Shown here piece by piece: positions 1 to 7,618 of a stretch of 38,414 nt of DNA. The stretch comes from a virus, in the IMG/VR virus record IMGVR_UViG_3300025942_000014, positions 1-38,414 of that record; one strand, given 5' to 3'. Both the position numbers and the translations under genes were made by a program. Below the pieces are notes generated by a model that was not told where the DNA came from, searched no databases, and worked only from the letters and a program-made list of their open reading frames with translations. How positions within the stretch are numbered: position 1 is the stretch's first letter; every line of letters starts with the position of its first letter.

Positions 1-571
1 CGGGGGCGGGGGCGGTGTGATCAATGCGATCGCCGCGGGCGGCGGTGGCGGGGCGGGCTCGCCTGTCGAGCGCGTGGGCAATCCCATCGCGGCAGCGTAC
101 ACGTTCGTCCTCGGCGCCGCTGGCGCAGGGGGATCGACGGCCGGGGGAGCCGGGGGCAACGGGGGGGACTCGACATTCAGCGCAGGCGGCGTCACGGTAA
201 CCGCACCAGGCGGCACAGGCGGATCGGGCGATGCAGCCGGGACGGCGGGGGCCACAAGCAGGAGCCGCCGTGGCGGAACCGGCGGAGTGCTCTCTACGAA
301 TGGCACCACGAACGGCGGCGGGGCTCCCGGGCACCCGTCCATCATGGTGCGGATCAACGCCCTGGACGTCATGGCGATCAGCGGTGCGGGCGGCAGCTCA
401 TCCATCGGCGGCGGCGGCCTCGGGCATTCGACCCCAGGCGCGACAAGCGCGGCAGGGAACGCAGCCACGGGGCCGGCCGCGGGCGGCGGCGGCGCCATCG
501 ACGACGGCACGGCGGCCCGTGCGGGCGGCGCGGGCGGCGATGGTTACGGCATCCTGGAGGAATTCAGCTAG
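1..571 (+). CDS. Glycine-rich tail protein, C-terminal part (continues from right end of window)
   Basis: The frame is open from base 2 to a TAG at 569-571, with no start that needs to be used. A GTG lies at 17, but glycine codons continue upstream of it. The product is almost pure glycine-rich low complexity (runs of GGGGG, AGGAGGNGGD, a VGNPIAAAY segment), as in the C-terminal domains of phage tail-fibre or collar proteins. It joins in frame to the ORF that begins at 37945 and leaves the window at 38414; the joined protein would be about 346 residues. Its stop overlaps the stop of the convergent minus-strand lipoprotein gene by 3 bp. Role as a tail/receptor-binding component is inferred from composition and neighbours. 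Confidence 0.75.
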   Translation, partial: GGGGGVINAIAAGGGGGAGSPVERVGNPIAAAYTFVLGAAGAGGSTAGGAGGNGGDSTFSAGGVTVTAPGGTGGSGDAAGTAGATSRSRRGGTGGVLSTNGTTNGGGAPGHPSIMVRINALDVMAISGAGGSSSIGGGGLGHSTPGATSAAGNAATGPAAGGGGAIDDGTAARAGGAGGDGYGILEEFS

Positions 572-801
572 TCGCAGGTCGCGACACAGAGCGCCGGGAC
601 CAGCGACTGGGCCTGGCCGCTGTAGATGCGCACCACGCAGTCGACGGCAGGCTTCAGGGAGCCGTCTACGTTGAAATATTGGCAGGTCGCGGTCGCCTCG
701 CCCGGGCAGAGCTGCCCTCCCAGCGTGCCCTCACAGACAGGGACCGACAGGTTGTCGCCACAGCCACACGCTACAAGCACCATCAGAATGAACGTCTTCA
801 T
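568..801 (-). CDS. Small lipoprotein (77 aa)
   Basis: A classical lipoprotein signal peptide opens the protein: MKTFILMVLVACGCGDN, with a lipobox ending at the first Cys (about residue 12). The mature part has several further Cys residues, suggesting an exported disulfide-stabilised domain. Short Cys-Gly-Asp-rich lipoproteins like this are common in Myxococcota, which hints at the host. The ATG at 801 is preferred over the in-frame GTG at 816 because the signal peptide starts there and because the repeated element at 804-823 sits 2 nt upstream, with the same spacing as its copy before the gene at 14043. It stands alone on the minus strand between late genes, so it is probably a lysogenic-conversion or accessory gene. 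Function unknown. Confidence 0.75.
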   Translation of the reverse strand: MKTFILMVLVACGCGDNLSVPVCEGTLGGQLCPGEATATCQYFNVDGSLKPAVDCVVRIYSGQAQSLVPALCVATCD

Positions 802-803
802 AT

Positions 804-823
804 CCAGATGATACACACGATAC
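804..823 (-). promoter_or_regulatory. Start-anchored promoter-like element (class B), copy 1
   Basis: Read on the minus strand, the sequence GTATCGTGTGTATCATCTGG lies 2 nt before the ATG of the lipoprotein. It matches 19 of 20 bases of the copy at 14021-14040, which is also 2 nt before an ATG. TATCAT resembles a -10 box and ends exactly 6 nt before the start codon, so transcription could begin at the start codon itself. The -35 side is weak. Confidence 0.5.
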
Positions 824-861
824 AGATGACACGCTACAATTGATTGTGGACACAGCGCATT

Positions 862-881
862 AGAAACGCCCGTGCCGTTGC
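862..881 (+). promoter_or_regulatory. Start-anchored late element (class A), copy before the nozzle-like gene
   Basis: The 20 bases AGAAACGCCCGTGCCGTTGC lie directly before the GTG at 882. The element shares the AAC-N4-GTGC core with ten other copies in this window, all at the same distance from a start codon. No Shine-Dalgarno sequence is present here. Confidence 0.7.
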
Positions 882-3800
882 GTGCCCAAGCCGCAGCGAT
901 CCACGGTTCAAATTCCCCTCGTCGGTGGCCTCGACACCAAGACCGCGCCCGACCTGGTGCAGCCGGGGAGCTTCCTCGAGGTCGAAAACTGCTGGCGCGA
1001 CCGCACTGGCGAATTCCGCAAGCGGTTCGGCTCGGCGGTGCTGCCCACTGCGACGGTGGAGGGGGCTGTCACGCCGACGGTGCTCGGTCCGCAGTTCTTG
1101 GCGAAGATCCGCAACGGCCTGTTTCGGATAGACGCGGGGCGCGCTGGCGATACGGCTGATCTGGCGGCCTTCTCGGCCAGCGCTCAGAAGTGGGCGCCGA
1201 TGTACGAGGGCGACCAGGAAGCATCAATGCTGCCGGCGACCATCGCGGCGATCCCGTCTCAACTTGACCGGTCTCTCCCGGACAGCGCCTCGGCCGGAGG
1301 GTTCTCGCTGGTCGTGCACGAGAAGGAAAGCGGGTCGAACACCATCGAGGCTGTGATCGTCGACTCGGCCACGGGCAACATGGTCGGAGCGCCTCGCTCT
1401 ATCGGGTCGATTTACCAGCGCCCCCGTTGCGCGGCGGCCGGTGGATACCTGTGCCTGTTCTACATCGACACGACAAACCGGTGGCTGGTCGTCGACGTGT
1501 GGAATACGGCCGCGCTTCCGCAGTTCCCAACGAACTACCAGATCGCCACCAACGTCACGGCGGCTGAGCCGTACTTTGATGTGATTCCTCGGCCCGGGGC
1601 GTCGACGATCCAGATCGCCTACCTGAACAACGCCGCCTCGATCACCGGGCGAGAGTTCAACCCAGCAACCGGCGCCACTGTCGCAACCGCGACGTTCGGC
1701 GCGGCGACCAACGCCGACCAGTGCCTGGCGTGGATGGACGATGCGACCGCGTCGGGCAGCTACTACCTGATCACCGCCGGCAGCGTCGGTGGCGTCGTGG
1801 TGCGCACCCTGTCGACGGCCTTTGCGGTCACCGCCACGCAGACGTGCGATGCCACCGCAACGGCGAACGTGCGCAACGTGACCGGGTTCTTCATCGCGGG
1901 CGGTGACAAACGCATCTACTGGGAGCAGGCCGCGTCCCCAACGTACAATTCGCTGGTCAAGTGCTGCTCTATCGTTGCCGGTGTCGCCACGGTGGTAACG
2001 GCGATCCGCGGGGTTTGCCTCGGGTCGAAGGTCTTCCTTCGGGGGCCGAGCACCGATCGCTACGTCCTGCTGACCTACGATTCGTTGCTTCAGCCGGTGC
2101 ACGTGGTGGCCTACCTCGGCGCTCTGCCGAACCCTGGCGCGACTCCGGTACTGATCGGGAAGATATTCCCCGGAGAGGGGGGCGGGCGGACCGCGCGCCA
2201 GGGCGCCCTCCCGTCCGTTTCGCTGCTGACCGGCTCGGGCACGGCGCTCGCGACCTATGCCGTGGCGCTGCCGCGCTCGATCGCCGTCACCACCGTCGGC
2301 GGCGTCTCGCTTCAGGTGCGGAACACGCAGCTGATGAAGCTGGATTTCGCGCAAGCCGACCTTGGCCCGCCGATCGAGGTGGCGGGCGTGATGCTGATGC
2401 CTGGCGGCGTCCTGCGCCAGTACGACGGGGGGCCTTACGTCTGGGCCAGCAATCCGGAGTTGCTGCCGGAGGCGCTCACGTCCACGCCGGCCACGGGCGG
2501 CGGGGCCCTGACGCTGCTGGGGATCTACCGGTGGGTGGCGGTGTACAAGTACATCGACGGCGCCGGCCGGGTGCACTGGTCCGCGCCATCCGCAGTCATC
2601 GCGTCGACGCTGACCGGGACGCAAAACCAGAGCGCCATCACCGTCCCGGCGCTCCGGATCGATCTGCGGACCGACACCAACACGTCGCTGAATGCACTGG
2701 CTATGGTGTCCGTTGCGCTCTATCGCACCGTCGCCAGCGGGACCGTCTTCTACAAGGTCGCCGAGGCCGCCAACGTCCTGGCCGCCGACACCGTCTCGTT
2801 CACCGATCAGCTTGCGGACAGCGCGATCACGTCGAGAGAGTACATCTACACGACGGGAGGAGAGCTGCCCAACTTCGACGCGCCCGCCCTATCGTGCATC
2901 GTCGAGTACAAGGGCCGCATCGTCGGGATCCGGGCCGAGGATCGGCGCAGTGTCTGGTACTCGAAGCTGATCCGGAACGGCGTGTTCCCCGGCTTTCACC
3001 CTACGTTCACGTTGACCTTCGACGCCTTCGACGGCGACCTGACCGCCCTGGGCGTGCTCGACGACAAGATGATTTTCTTCAAGCGCTCGACCATCTACGC
3101 GCTGTCTGGCGATGGCCCCGACGACCGCGGGGTGGGCGGGTTCAACGACCCCGCCCAGGTCACGAACAGCCAGGGGACGATCAACCCGCGGTCCGTTCTG
3201 CAGGACCCAGATGGCCTCTGTTTCGAAGGCGCGCGCGGGATCTGGCAGCTCAAGCGCTCGGGCGAACTCTCGTTCATTGGCGCCCCCGTGCAGGCCTACT
3301 TCACCGGTGGTGGGCGGGACATCACCGCGGCCGTGCTGCTCTCTGACTACTCGCAGCTCCGCTTCTTCACCGCGGCGGGCCGCACCTTCGTCTGGGACTA
3401 CCTTCAGCACCAGTGGTACACGTTCACGGGACAGCCCGCGGGCGCGGCGGTGGCGATCGGCTCGACGATCTACTGGTCGCACCCGACCACCGGCGTGGTC
3501 AGCTACGAGACGATCGGCGCGTACGGCGACAACGGCGTGGGCTACGCGCAACGGGTCGTTCCCCCGTGGCTGTCGCTGGCGGGGCTGGCTGGCGCCGAGC
3601 GCGTGAAGCGCCTGGCGCTCATCGGCGAGAACGTTGGCACCCACGCCGTCAAGGTCTCGACGTACCTGAACTTCAACGAATCGGCGCCGGCCTTCACGCC
3701 CAAGACGCTGTCGGGCGCCTCGGCGTGGCCTGAATCGGAATGGCGATGCGACGTCCAGCGGTGCACGTCGGCGAAGTTCGCGATCGAAGAGTCGGCCGCC

Positions 3801-3896
3801 AACACGGGCGCCGGGTTCCGTCTGTCCGCCGCGACGCTTGACGTGGCCGTGCAACAGCGCCTGCGCCGACTCCCGTCCGCCAACCGCGGGACGTAG
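882..3896 (+). CDS. Large tail protein, nozzle/stabilisation type (1004 aa)
   Basis: This very long, beta-rich, low-Cys protein opens with a segment typical of podovirus tail nozzle or stabilisation proteins (IPLVGGLDTKTAPDLVQPG, about residues 11-29: mainly 'all data must be kept' type residues GLDTKT and LxxVENC). Its C-terminal half has the Trp/Tyr/Asp-rich strands of a beta-propeller (SVWYSKLIRNGVFPGF, MIFFKRSTIYALSG, then FEGARGIWQL). Length and content fit the T7 gp12/P22 gp10-like class that closes the podovirus tail. The GTG start is set by the class A element immediately upstream. Its stop is followed after 5 bp by the palindrome preceding the next gene. Assignment is by style and context; no specific homologue is claimed. 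Confidence 0.65.
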   Translation: MPKPQRSTVQIPLVGGLDTKTAPDLVQPGSFLEVENCWRDRTGEFRKRFGSAVLPTATVEGAVTPTVLGPQFLAKIRNGLFRIDAGRAGDTADLAAFSASAQKWAPMYEGDQEASMLPATIAAIPSQLDRSLPDSASAGGFSLVVHEKESGSNTIEAVIVDSATGNMVGAPRSIGSIYQRPRCAAAGGYLCLFYIDTTNRWLVVDVWNTAALPQFPTNYQIATNVTAAEPYFDVIPRPGASTIQIAYLNNAASITGREFNPATGATVATATFGAATNADQCLAWMDDATASGSYYLITAGSVGGVVVRTLSTAFAVTATQTCDATATANVRNVTGFFIAGGDKRIYWEQAASPTYNSLVKCCSIVAGVATVVTAIRGVCLGSKVFLRGPSTDRYVLLTYDSLLQPVHVVAYLGALPNPGATPVLIGKIFPGEGGGRTARQGALPSVSLLTGSGTALATYAVALPRSIAVTTVGGVSLQVRNTQLMKLDFAQADLGPPIEVAGVMLMPGGVLRQYDGGPYVWASNPELLPEALTSTPATGGGALTLLGIYRWVAVYKYIDGAGRVHWSAPSAVIASTLTGTQNQSAITVPALRIDLRTDTNTSLNALAMVSVALYRTVASGTVFYKVAEAANVLAADTVSFTDQLADSAITSREYIYTTGGELPNFDAPALSCIVEYKGRIVGIRAEDRRSVWYSKLIRNGVFPGFHPTFTLTFDAFDGDLTALGVLDDKMIFFKRSTIYALSGDGPDDRGVGGFNDPAQVTNSQGTINPRSVLQDPDGLCFEGARGIWQLKRSGELSFIGAPVQAYFTGGGRDITAAVLLSDYSQLRFFTAAGRTFVWDYLQHQWYTFTGQPAGAAVAIGSTIYWSHPTTGVVSYETIGAYGDNGVGYAQRVVPPWLSLAGLAGAERVKRLALIGENVGTHAVKVSTYLNFNESAPAFTPKTLSGASAWPESEWRCDVQRCTSAKFAIEESAANTGAGFRLSAATLDVAVQQRLRRLPSANRGT

Positions 3897-3901
3897 TTGT
3901 T

Positions 3902-3954
3902 GGACACCGCGTCCGTTAATTCGCCGCGGCACCGAGAAACGGCCGTGCCCGTTC
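3902..3954 (+). promoter_or_regulatory. Composite late control element: palindrome plus class A element
   Basis: A 13-bp near-palindrome GGACACCGCGTCC (3902-3914) is followed by TTAATTCGCCGCG (3916-3928) and then by the class A element at 3935-3954, which ends at the ATG at 3955. The same three-part arrangement occurs at 28734-28786. In both cases the palindrome begins exactly 53 bp before the start codon. This is the entire gap between the two genes. Confidence 0.65.
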
Positions 3955-5592
3955 ATGGGCTTTTGGGACACCGTCGGAAAGATCGGAAAGGTCGCACTTG
4001 AAACCAACCCGGTGACGGCGCTGCCGACGTGGGTAGGGGAGACCGCCACTGGCGGCAGGGGCGCAGAGGCCACGGCGGATGTCGTAGGCGACGCATGGGA
4101 CACGCTGAACGGGGCGGGCGATCACCCTCCGGCGCTGCCTCCCCCTGGGTCGAACGCGCCGCCCGCGTTGCCTCCGCCTGCTGACCCGTCCGCCGTGAAT
4201 CAGGACACGGCCGCGTCTCGCGCTCTGCTCGCGCAGCTGCTTGGCCAGTACGGCAATTACCAGGGAGTGGCCGCACCGACCGCGGGCTATGCCACCGCGG
4301 CTCCGGCGTCGACGGCGCAGGGCTCGACGGCGCAGGCGGCCAGCTGGGCGCCTGTCGTGACGGCGCAGGGCGGACAGATTGGCCAGGCGGCCTCGGTGGC
4401 GCCAATGTCCTTCGGCGGGCCGATGTCGGCTGGCGCGTCCAGCTCCGGATCGGCTGCCCAGGCGCTGGCGGCGCTTGCCGATCCGGCGACGACCTACGCG
4501 GGCGCCACGATCGACAAGACGGACAGCAACGAGGTGCGCGCGCGCCAGCTGTCCCTCGCCGACGCGCTGACCAGCGTGATGAACGGTGGCGGTCCGCAGA
4601 GCCCGGCGGCGGCGCAACTGCAAATGGGCCTCGATCAGGCGCTGCAGCAGCAGGCCGCCATGGCCGCGAGCTCGCGCGGGCAGAACGTCGGGCTCGGGCA
4701 GTACAACGCCGCGATCCAGGGCGGACAACTCGCGGGGCAGGCCAATCAGCAGGCGGCCCTGCTCAAGGCGCAGGAGACCGCCCAGGCGCGCGCCCAGCTC
4801 GCCGGCCTCCTGAACGACACGCGCGGCCAGGACATCGGCCTTGCATCGAACCAGGCGGGACTCACGAACCAGGCCGGCATGTTCTCGGCTGGCGAGGTCA
4901 ACAAGGGCAACCAGTTCAACGCCGGCCAGAAGAACAACGTCGGCATGTTCAACGCCGACCAGCAGAACCAGAACCAGCGCCTCGATGCGCAGCTGGGCAC
5001 GCAGGCGTCGATCGCCAACATGACCAGCGGCAATCAATACAACGCGCAGATGAACGCCCTGGCCCAGGCCCTGGCGATCCAGAACGGGCAGTGGAGCCAG
5101 GACACCAGCCTGGCCAACGCACAGCTGGGCCAGCAGAACAACCAGTTCAACGCCGGCCAGTCGAACAGCTACAACCAGGCGCTGGCGCTGGCGCTGCAGC
5201 AGAACAATCAGTTCAACGCAACCCAGGACCAGCAGAACAGCCAGTTCAACACGGGCCAGTCGAACACCTACAACATGAACCAGGCCCAGCTCAACCAGGG
5301 CGTGAACCTGGCGAACCTGGGTTCGGCGCTGGGCACGAACCAGCTCAACCAGACGGGGCAAAACAACATCCTCGCGGCGCTGATGACCGGCAACGGGCAA
5401 CTGCTGGGGGCGGACGCATCGATCTACGGGACCCAGACTGGTGCGAATACCCAGATGGGCATCGCCCAGATGAACGACAGCCTGCAGAGGTACCTGCAGC
5501 AGCAGAAGATCGACCAGGAAAACAACTTCAGCACCAAGGATCTGATCAACACGATCATCGGCGGTGGTAGTACCTTGCTGAAGTTTGCCTAG
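3955..5592 (+). CDS. Gln/Asn-rich internal virion (ejection-type) protein (545 aa)
   Basis: The N-terminus (MGFWDTVGKIGKVAL) is short and amphipathic, followed by a Pro/Ala-rich linker. From about residue 290 to 490 there are repeats built on NQFNAGQ or related units (NQFNAGQ, NVGMFNADQ, NQFNAGQSNSYN, NQFNATQ, SQFNTGQ) alternating with Ala/Leu-Gln stretches. Such Gln/Asn-rich repeat proteins are frequent among podovirus internal or ejected proteins, and two more large internal-type proteins follow. It lies directly after the nozzle-like gene. The ATG at 3955 is chosen because the class A element abuts it; in-frame codons upstream overlap the preceding gene. Enzymatic motifs are not visible. 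Role in DNA ejection is inferred. Confidence 0.6.
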   Translation: MGFWDTVGKIGKVALETNPVTALPTWVGETATGGRGAEATADVVGDAWDTLNGAGDHPPALPPPGSNAPPALPPPADPSAVNQDTAASRALLAQLLGQYGNYQGVAAPTAGYATAAPASTAQGSTAQAASWAPVVTAQGGQIGQAASVAPMSFGGPMSAGASSSGSAAQALAALADPATTYAGATIDKTDSNEVRARQLSLADALTSVMNGGGPQSPAAAQLQMGLDQALQQQAAMAASSRGQNVGLGQYNAAIQGGQLAGQANQQAALLKAQETAQARAQLAGLLNDTRGQDIGLASNQAGLTNQAGMFSAGEVNKGNQFNAGQKNNVGMFNADQQNQNQRLDAQLGTQASIANMTSGNQYNAQMNALAQALAIQNGQWSQDTSLANAQLGQQNNQFNAGQSNSYNQALALALQQNNQFNATQDQQNSQFNTGQSNTYNMNQAQLNQGVNLANLGSALGTNQLNQTGQNNILAALMTGNGQLLGADASIYGTQTGANTQMGIAQMNDSLQRYLQQQKIDQENNFSTKDLINTIIGGGSTLLKFA

Positions 5593-5649
5593 GGCCTGAG
5601 CGGTCGTTCAGCCTTGCAGCCGCCCGGGCGCCCGGTGCACGCTTGGCGC

Positions 5650-6126
5650 ATGCGAAAGTTCATTGGCGGCGTTCTGCTGGGGTGCATCGTATCGGCCGGG
5701 ATCGCCATCGCCCAGGTCCACGTGCGCGGATACACGCGCTCGAACGGGACCTATGTGGCGCCGCACGTTCGTAGCTCGCCCAACGGAACGACCGCCGACA
5801 ACTGGGGCGCGAATGGCAATGTCACCCCGTACGAAGGGATCGCGCCAGCCACCGCAGCCTCTACCTCGATCGCCGAGAACAATGCGATCCTGGCCGCCGC
5901 AGCGGGTCCGTCGGCGCCTCCTTCCAGCCCCTGTGCGACGACTCCGGTTAGATATTCGGTCTGCGATCCCGATACCGGCAAGTGCTGGATAGAGGCGAAC
6001 TTCCTGACCAAGACCGGATGTGAGTCATATTTGGCGATGCAGGGCGCATGGTGCCATGACGAGCCCGGCAAGATCATCTGCGACCGCACACAAAAGCGCC
6101 TCGGCCGCCGCAGCTGCTCGGAGTAG
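5650..6126 (+). CDS. Secreted protein with GYTRSNGTYV motif (158 aa)
   Basis: A signal peptide or N-terminal membrane anchor is clear: MRKFIGGVLLGCIVSAGIAIAQ. It is followed by VHVRGYTRSNGTYVAPHVRS and DNW, a motif common in small exported bacterial proteins of unknown function (GYxRxxGTYVxPHxRSxP...DNW). The C-terminal half has six Cys residues (for example CDPDTGKCW, GCESYL, WCHDEPGKIICD), suggesting disulfides outside the cytoplasm. It sits among virion genes, which is odd for a host-like secreted protein; it may be carried cargo or act in lysis or envelope modification. The ATG at 5650 is preferred to an upstream in-frame TTG because the signal peptide starts there. Confidence 0.65.
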   Translation: MRKFIGGVLLGCIVSAGIAIAQVHVRGYTRSNGTYVAPHVRSSPNGTTADNWGANGNVTPYEGIAPATAASTSIAENNAILAAAAGPSAPPSSPCATTPVRYSVCDPDTGKCWIEANFLTKTGCESYLAMQGAWCHDEPGKIICDRTQKRLGRRSCSE

Positions 6127-6136
6127 CAGCCGCCCG

Positions 6137-6156
6137 AGAAACGTCGGTGCCGGGGT
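6137..6156 (+). promoter_or_regulatory. Class A start-anchored element before gene at 6157
   Basis: AGAAACGTCGGTGCCGGGGT abuts the GTG at 6157. It shares AAC-N4-GTGC with the other copies. The start codon is GTG, as at 882 and 29031. Confidence 0.65.
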
Positions 6157-7617
6157 GTGCACACCGACCCCGTTACGGGCCAGATGGTCGCGGACCCCGG
6201 CGATAGCCTCGCCCCGGGAATCACGCCAGGACAGGTAGCCTCCACCGAGACCGAGGGCACCAGCACGTCCCGCGGCGGACTCGCGCCCGCTGCCCAGGCG
6301 CGTCTCGACGCAGGGCGGGCCATCGATGCGACCGCCGCAACGGGGATGGTCGACGCCGTCGCCAAGGCTGGTGCGCTGGCAGAAGAGCGCGCTCGAATCG
6401 AGCAGGAAAAGGCGAACCGCGAAGCCGCCGTCACCGCCGAGTACAACAACCGGCGGTTGCAGGCGTTGGACGCCGCCGACAAGGACATCCAGGCCGCTCG
6501 CGCAGCCCACAAGCAGGCCTTCGACGACTACCGCAAGATGGGCGTTGGCGATTTCTTCTCGGACAAGGACCCGGCGACCGGCAAGGAAACCCGCAACACG
6601 GGGCGCATGGTGCTGGCCGCGATCACGGTGGGGCTCGGCGGGTTGATGCAGCGGTCGAACGGCGGCCGAAACACCGCCCTCGAAGCGCTCAACAAGACGA
6701 TGGACGACTACTTCGCCCGCGAGCGCGAGAAGATCCTAAAGGCGCGTGACGTCGCGGCCGAGGCGAAGGGCAATATCGGCGACGTGGCGCAGAACCAGGT
6801 TGCCGCGCTGAAGGCTCTCGATATCAAGGAGGCTGCCGCGCGGTCGAACGTGGCCGACGAGATGAAAGTCCGGCTGGCGGCGTTCGGTGTACCCCAGGCT
6901 CAGATCGACACCAACCGGGCCGTGCTCGAGCAGCAGCAGAAGGCCGCCGAGAAGCTGCAGAAGGTGGACGACTCGGAACGCACGCACATCGTCTCGACGC
7001 ACACGCGCGCGCTGCAGCAGCCGGGCACGGGCCAGGTGTTCGGCCCTGGCGGCAAGCCGCTCGTCGACGTGGGCGACAAGGTGAAGGCGAAGGACATCAA
7101 CGCCGTCATCGCGAACGCCCGCGAGATGGCCCAGTCGATCAAGGAACTGGCCGAACTGGACAAGAAGGGCGTGTCCATGCCGCTGGTCGGAGAGACGGCC
7201 CAGCGTCGCGAGTCCCTGCGATCGTCCATCCTGCTCAAGGCGAAGGAGCAGGCGAAGCTGGGCGCGCTGTCGGGCGGCGACATGTCGATCATGGAGAGCC
7301 AGCTTGGCGGAAAGCTGTCCGACGCAACGGGGGCTGGCCGGGGCGCTCGCCTTGACGAGATGGCGAAGCTCCTGGATCGCGGGACCACCGCGTACCTCGA
7401 CAGCCAGGGCCTTGCGGGCGCCCAGGTGCTGGAGAGCGTCGGCGTGACGCCCAAGGCGAAGCCGGCCGCTGCGCCGGCTGCCGCTGCGACCCCCACCAAG
7501 GCGCCTGCTTCCGGCGGTGGCCTGTCATCCGCCGATCGCGCCAAGCTGCTGCTCCACCTGAAGCGCAACCCGAACGATCCGCGCGCGCCGGACATCCGCG
7601 CGGCGCTGGGGATGTGA
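6157..7617 (+). CDS. Coiled-coil internal virion protein (486 aa)
   Basis: The protein is Ala/Lys/Glu-rich with long predicted helices. A charged coiled coil covers roughly residues 60-130, a Gly-containing hydrophobic stretch lies near 150-160 (MVLAAITVGLGGLM), and further helices follow to about residue 420. The tail is an Ala/Pro linker and a small basic domain (SADRAKLLLHLKRNPNDPRAPDIRAAL). This architecture fits the second of the ejection or internal-core proteins of podoviruses, lying between the Gln/Asn-rich protein and a larger glycine-zipper protein. The GTG start is fixed by the class A element. It is separated by 1 bp from the next gene and probably translationally coupled to it. 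No catalytic motif is recognised. Confidence 0.55.
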   Translation: MHTDPVTGQMVADPGDSLAPGITPGQVASTETEGTSTSRGGLAPAAQARLDAGRAIDATAATGMVDAVAKAGALAEERARIEQEKANREAAVTAEYNNRRLQALDAADKDIQAARAAHKQAFDDYRKMGVGDFFSDKDPATGKETRNTGRMVLAAITVGLGGLMQRSNGGRNTALEALNKTMDDYFAREREKILKARDVAAEAKGNIGDVAQNQVAALKALDIKEAAARSNVADEMKVRLAAFGVPQAQIDTNRAVLEQQQKAAEKLQKVDDSERTHIVSTHTRALQQPGTGQVFGPGGKPLVDVGDKVKAKDINAVIANAREMAQSIKELAELDKKGVSMPLVGETAQRRESLRSSILLKAKEQAKLGALSGGDMSIMESQLGGKLSDATGAGRGARLDEMAKLLDRGTTAYLDSQGLAGAQVLESVGVTPKAKPAAAPAAAATPTKAPASGGGLSSADRAKLLLHLKRNPNDPRAPDIRAALGM

Positions 7618-7618
7618 C

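Noticed and set aside
1224-2624. Minus-strand 466-codon frame opposite the nozzle-like gene
   Set aside because: Arg/Gly-rich antisense of a coherent plus-strand protein with its own start element.
5592-5649. A twelfth class A element before the gene at 5650
   Set aside because: Only the flank GCAGCCGCCCG resembles that of the 6137 copy; the AAC-N4-GTGC core at the right distance is absent.
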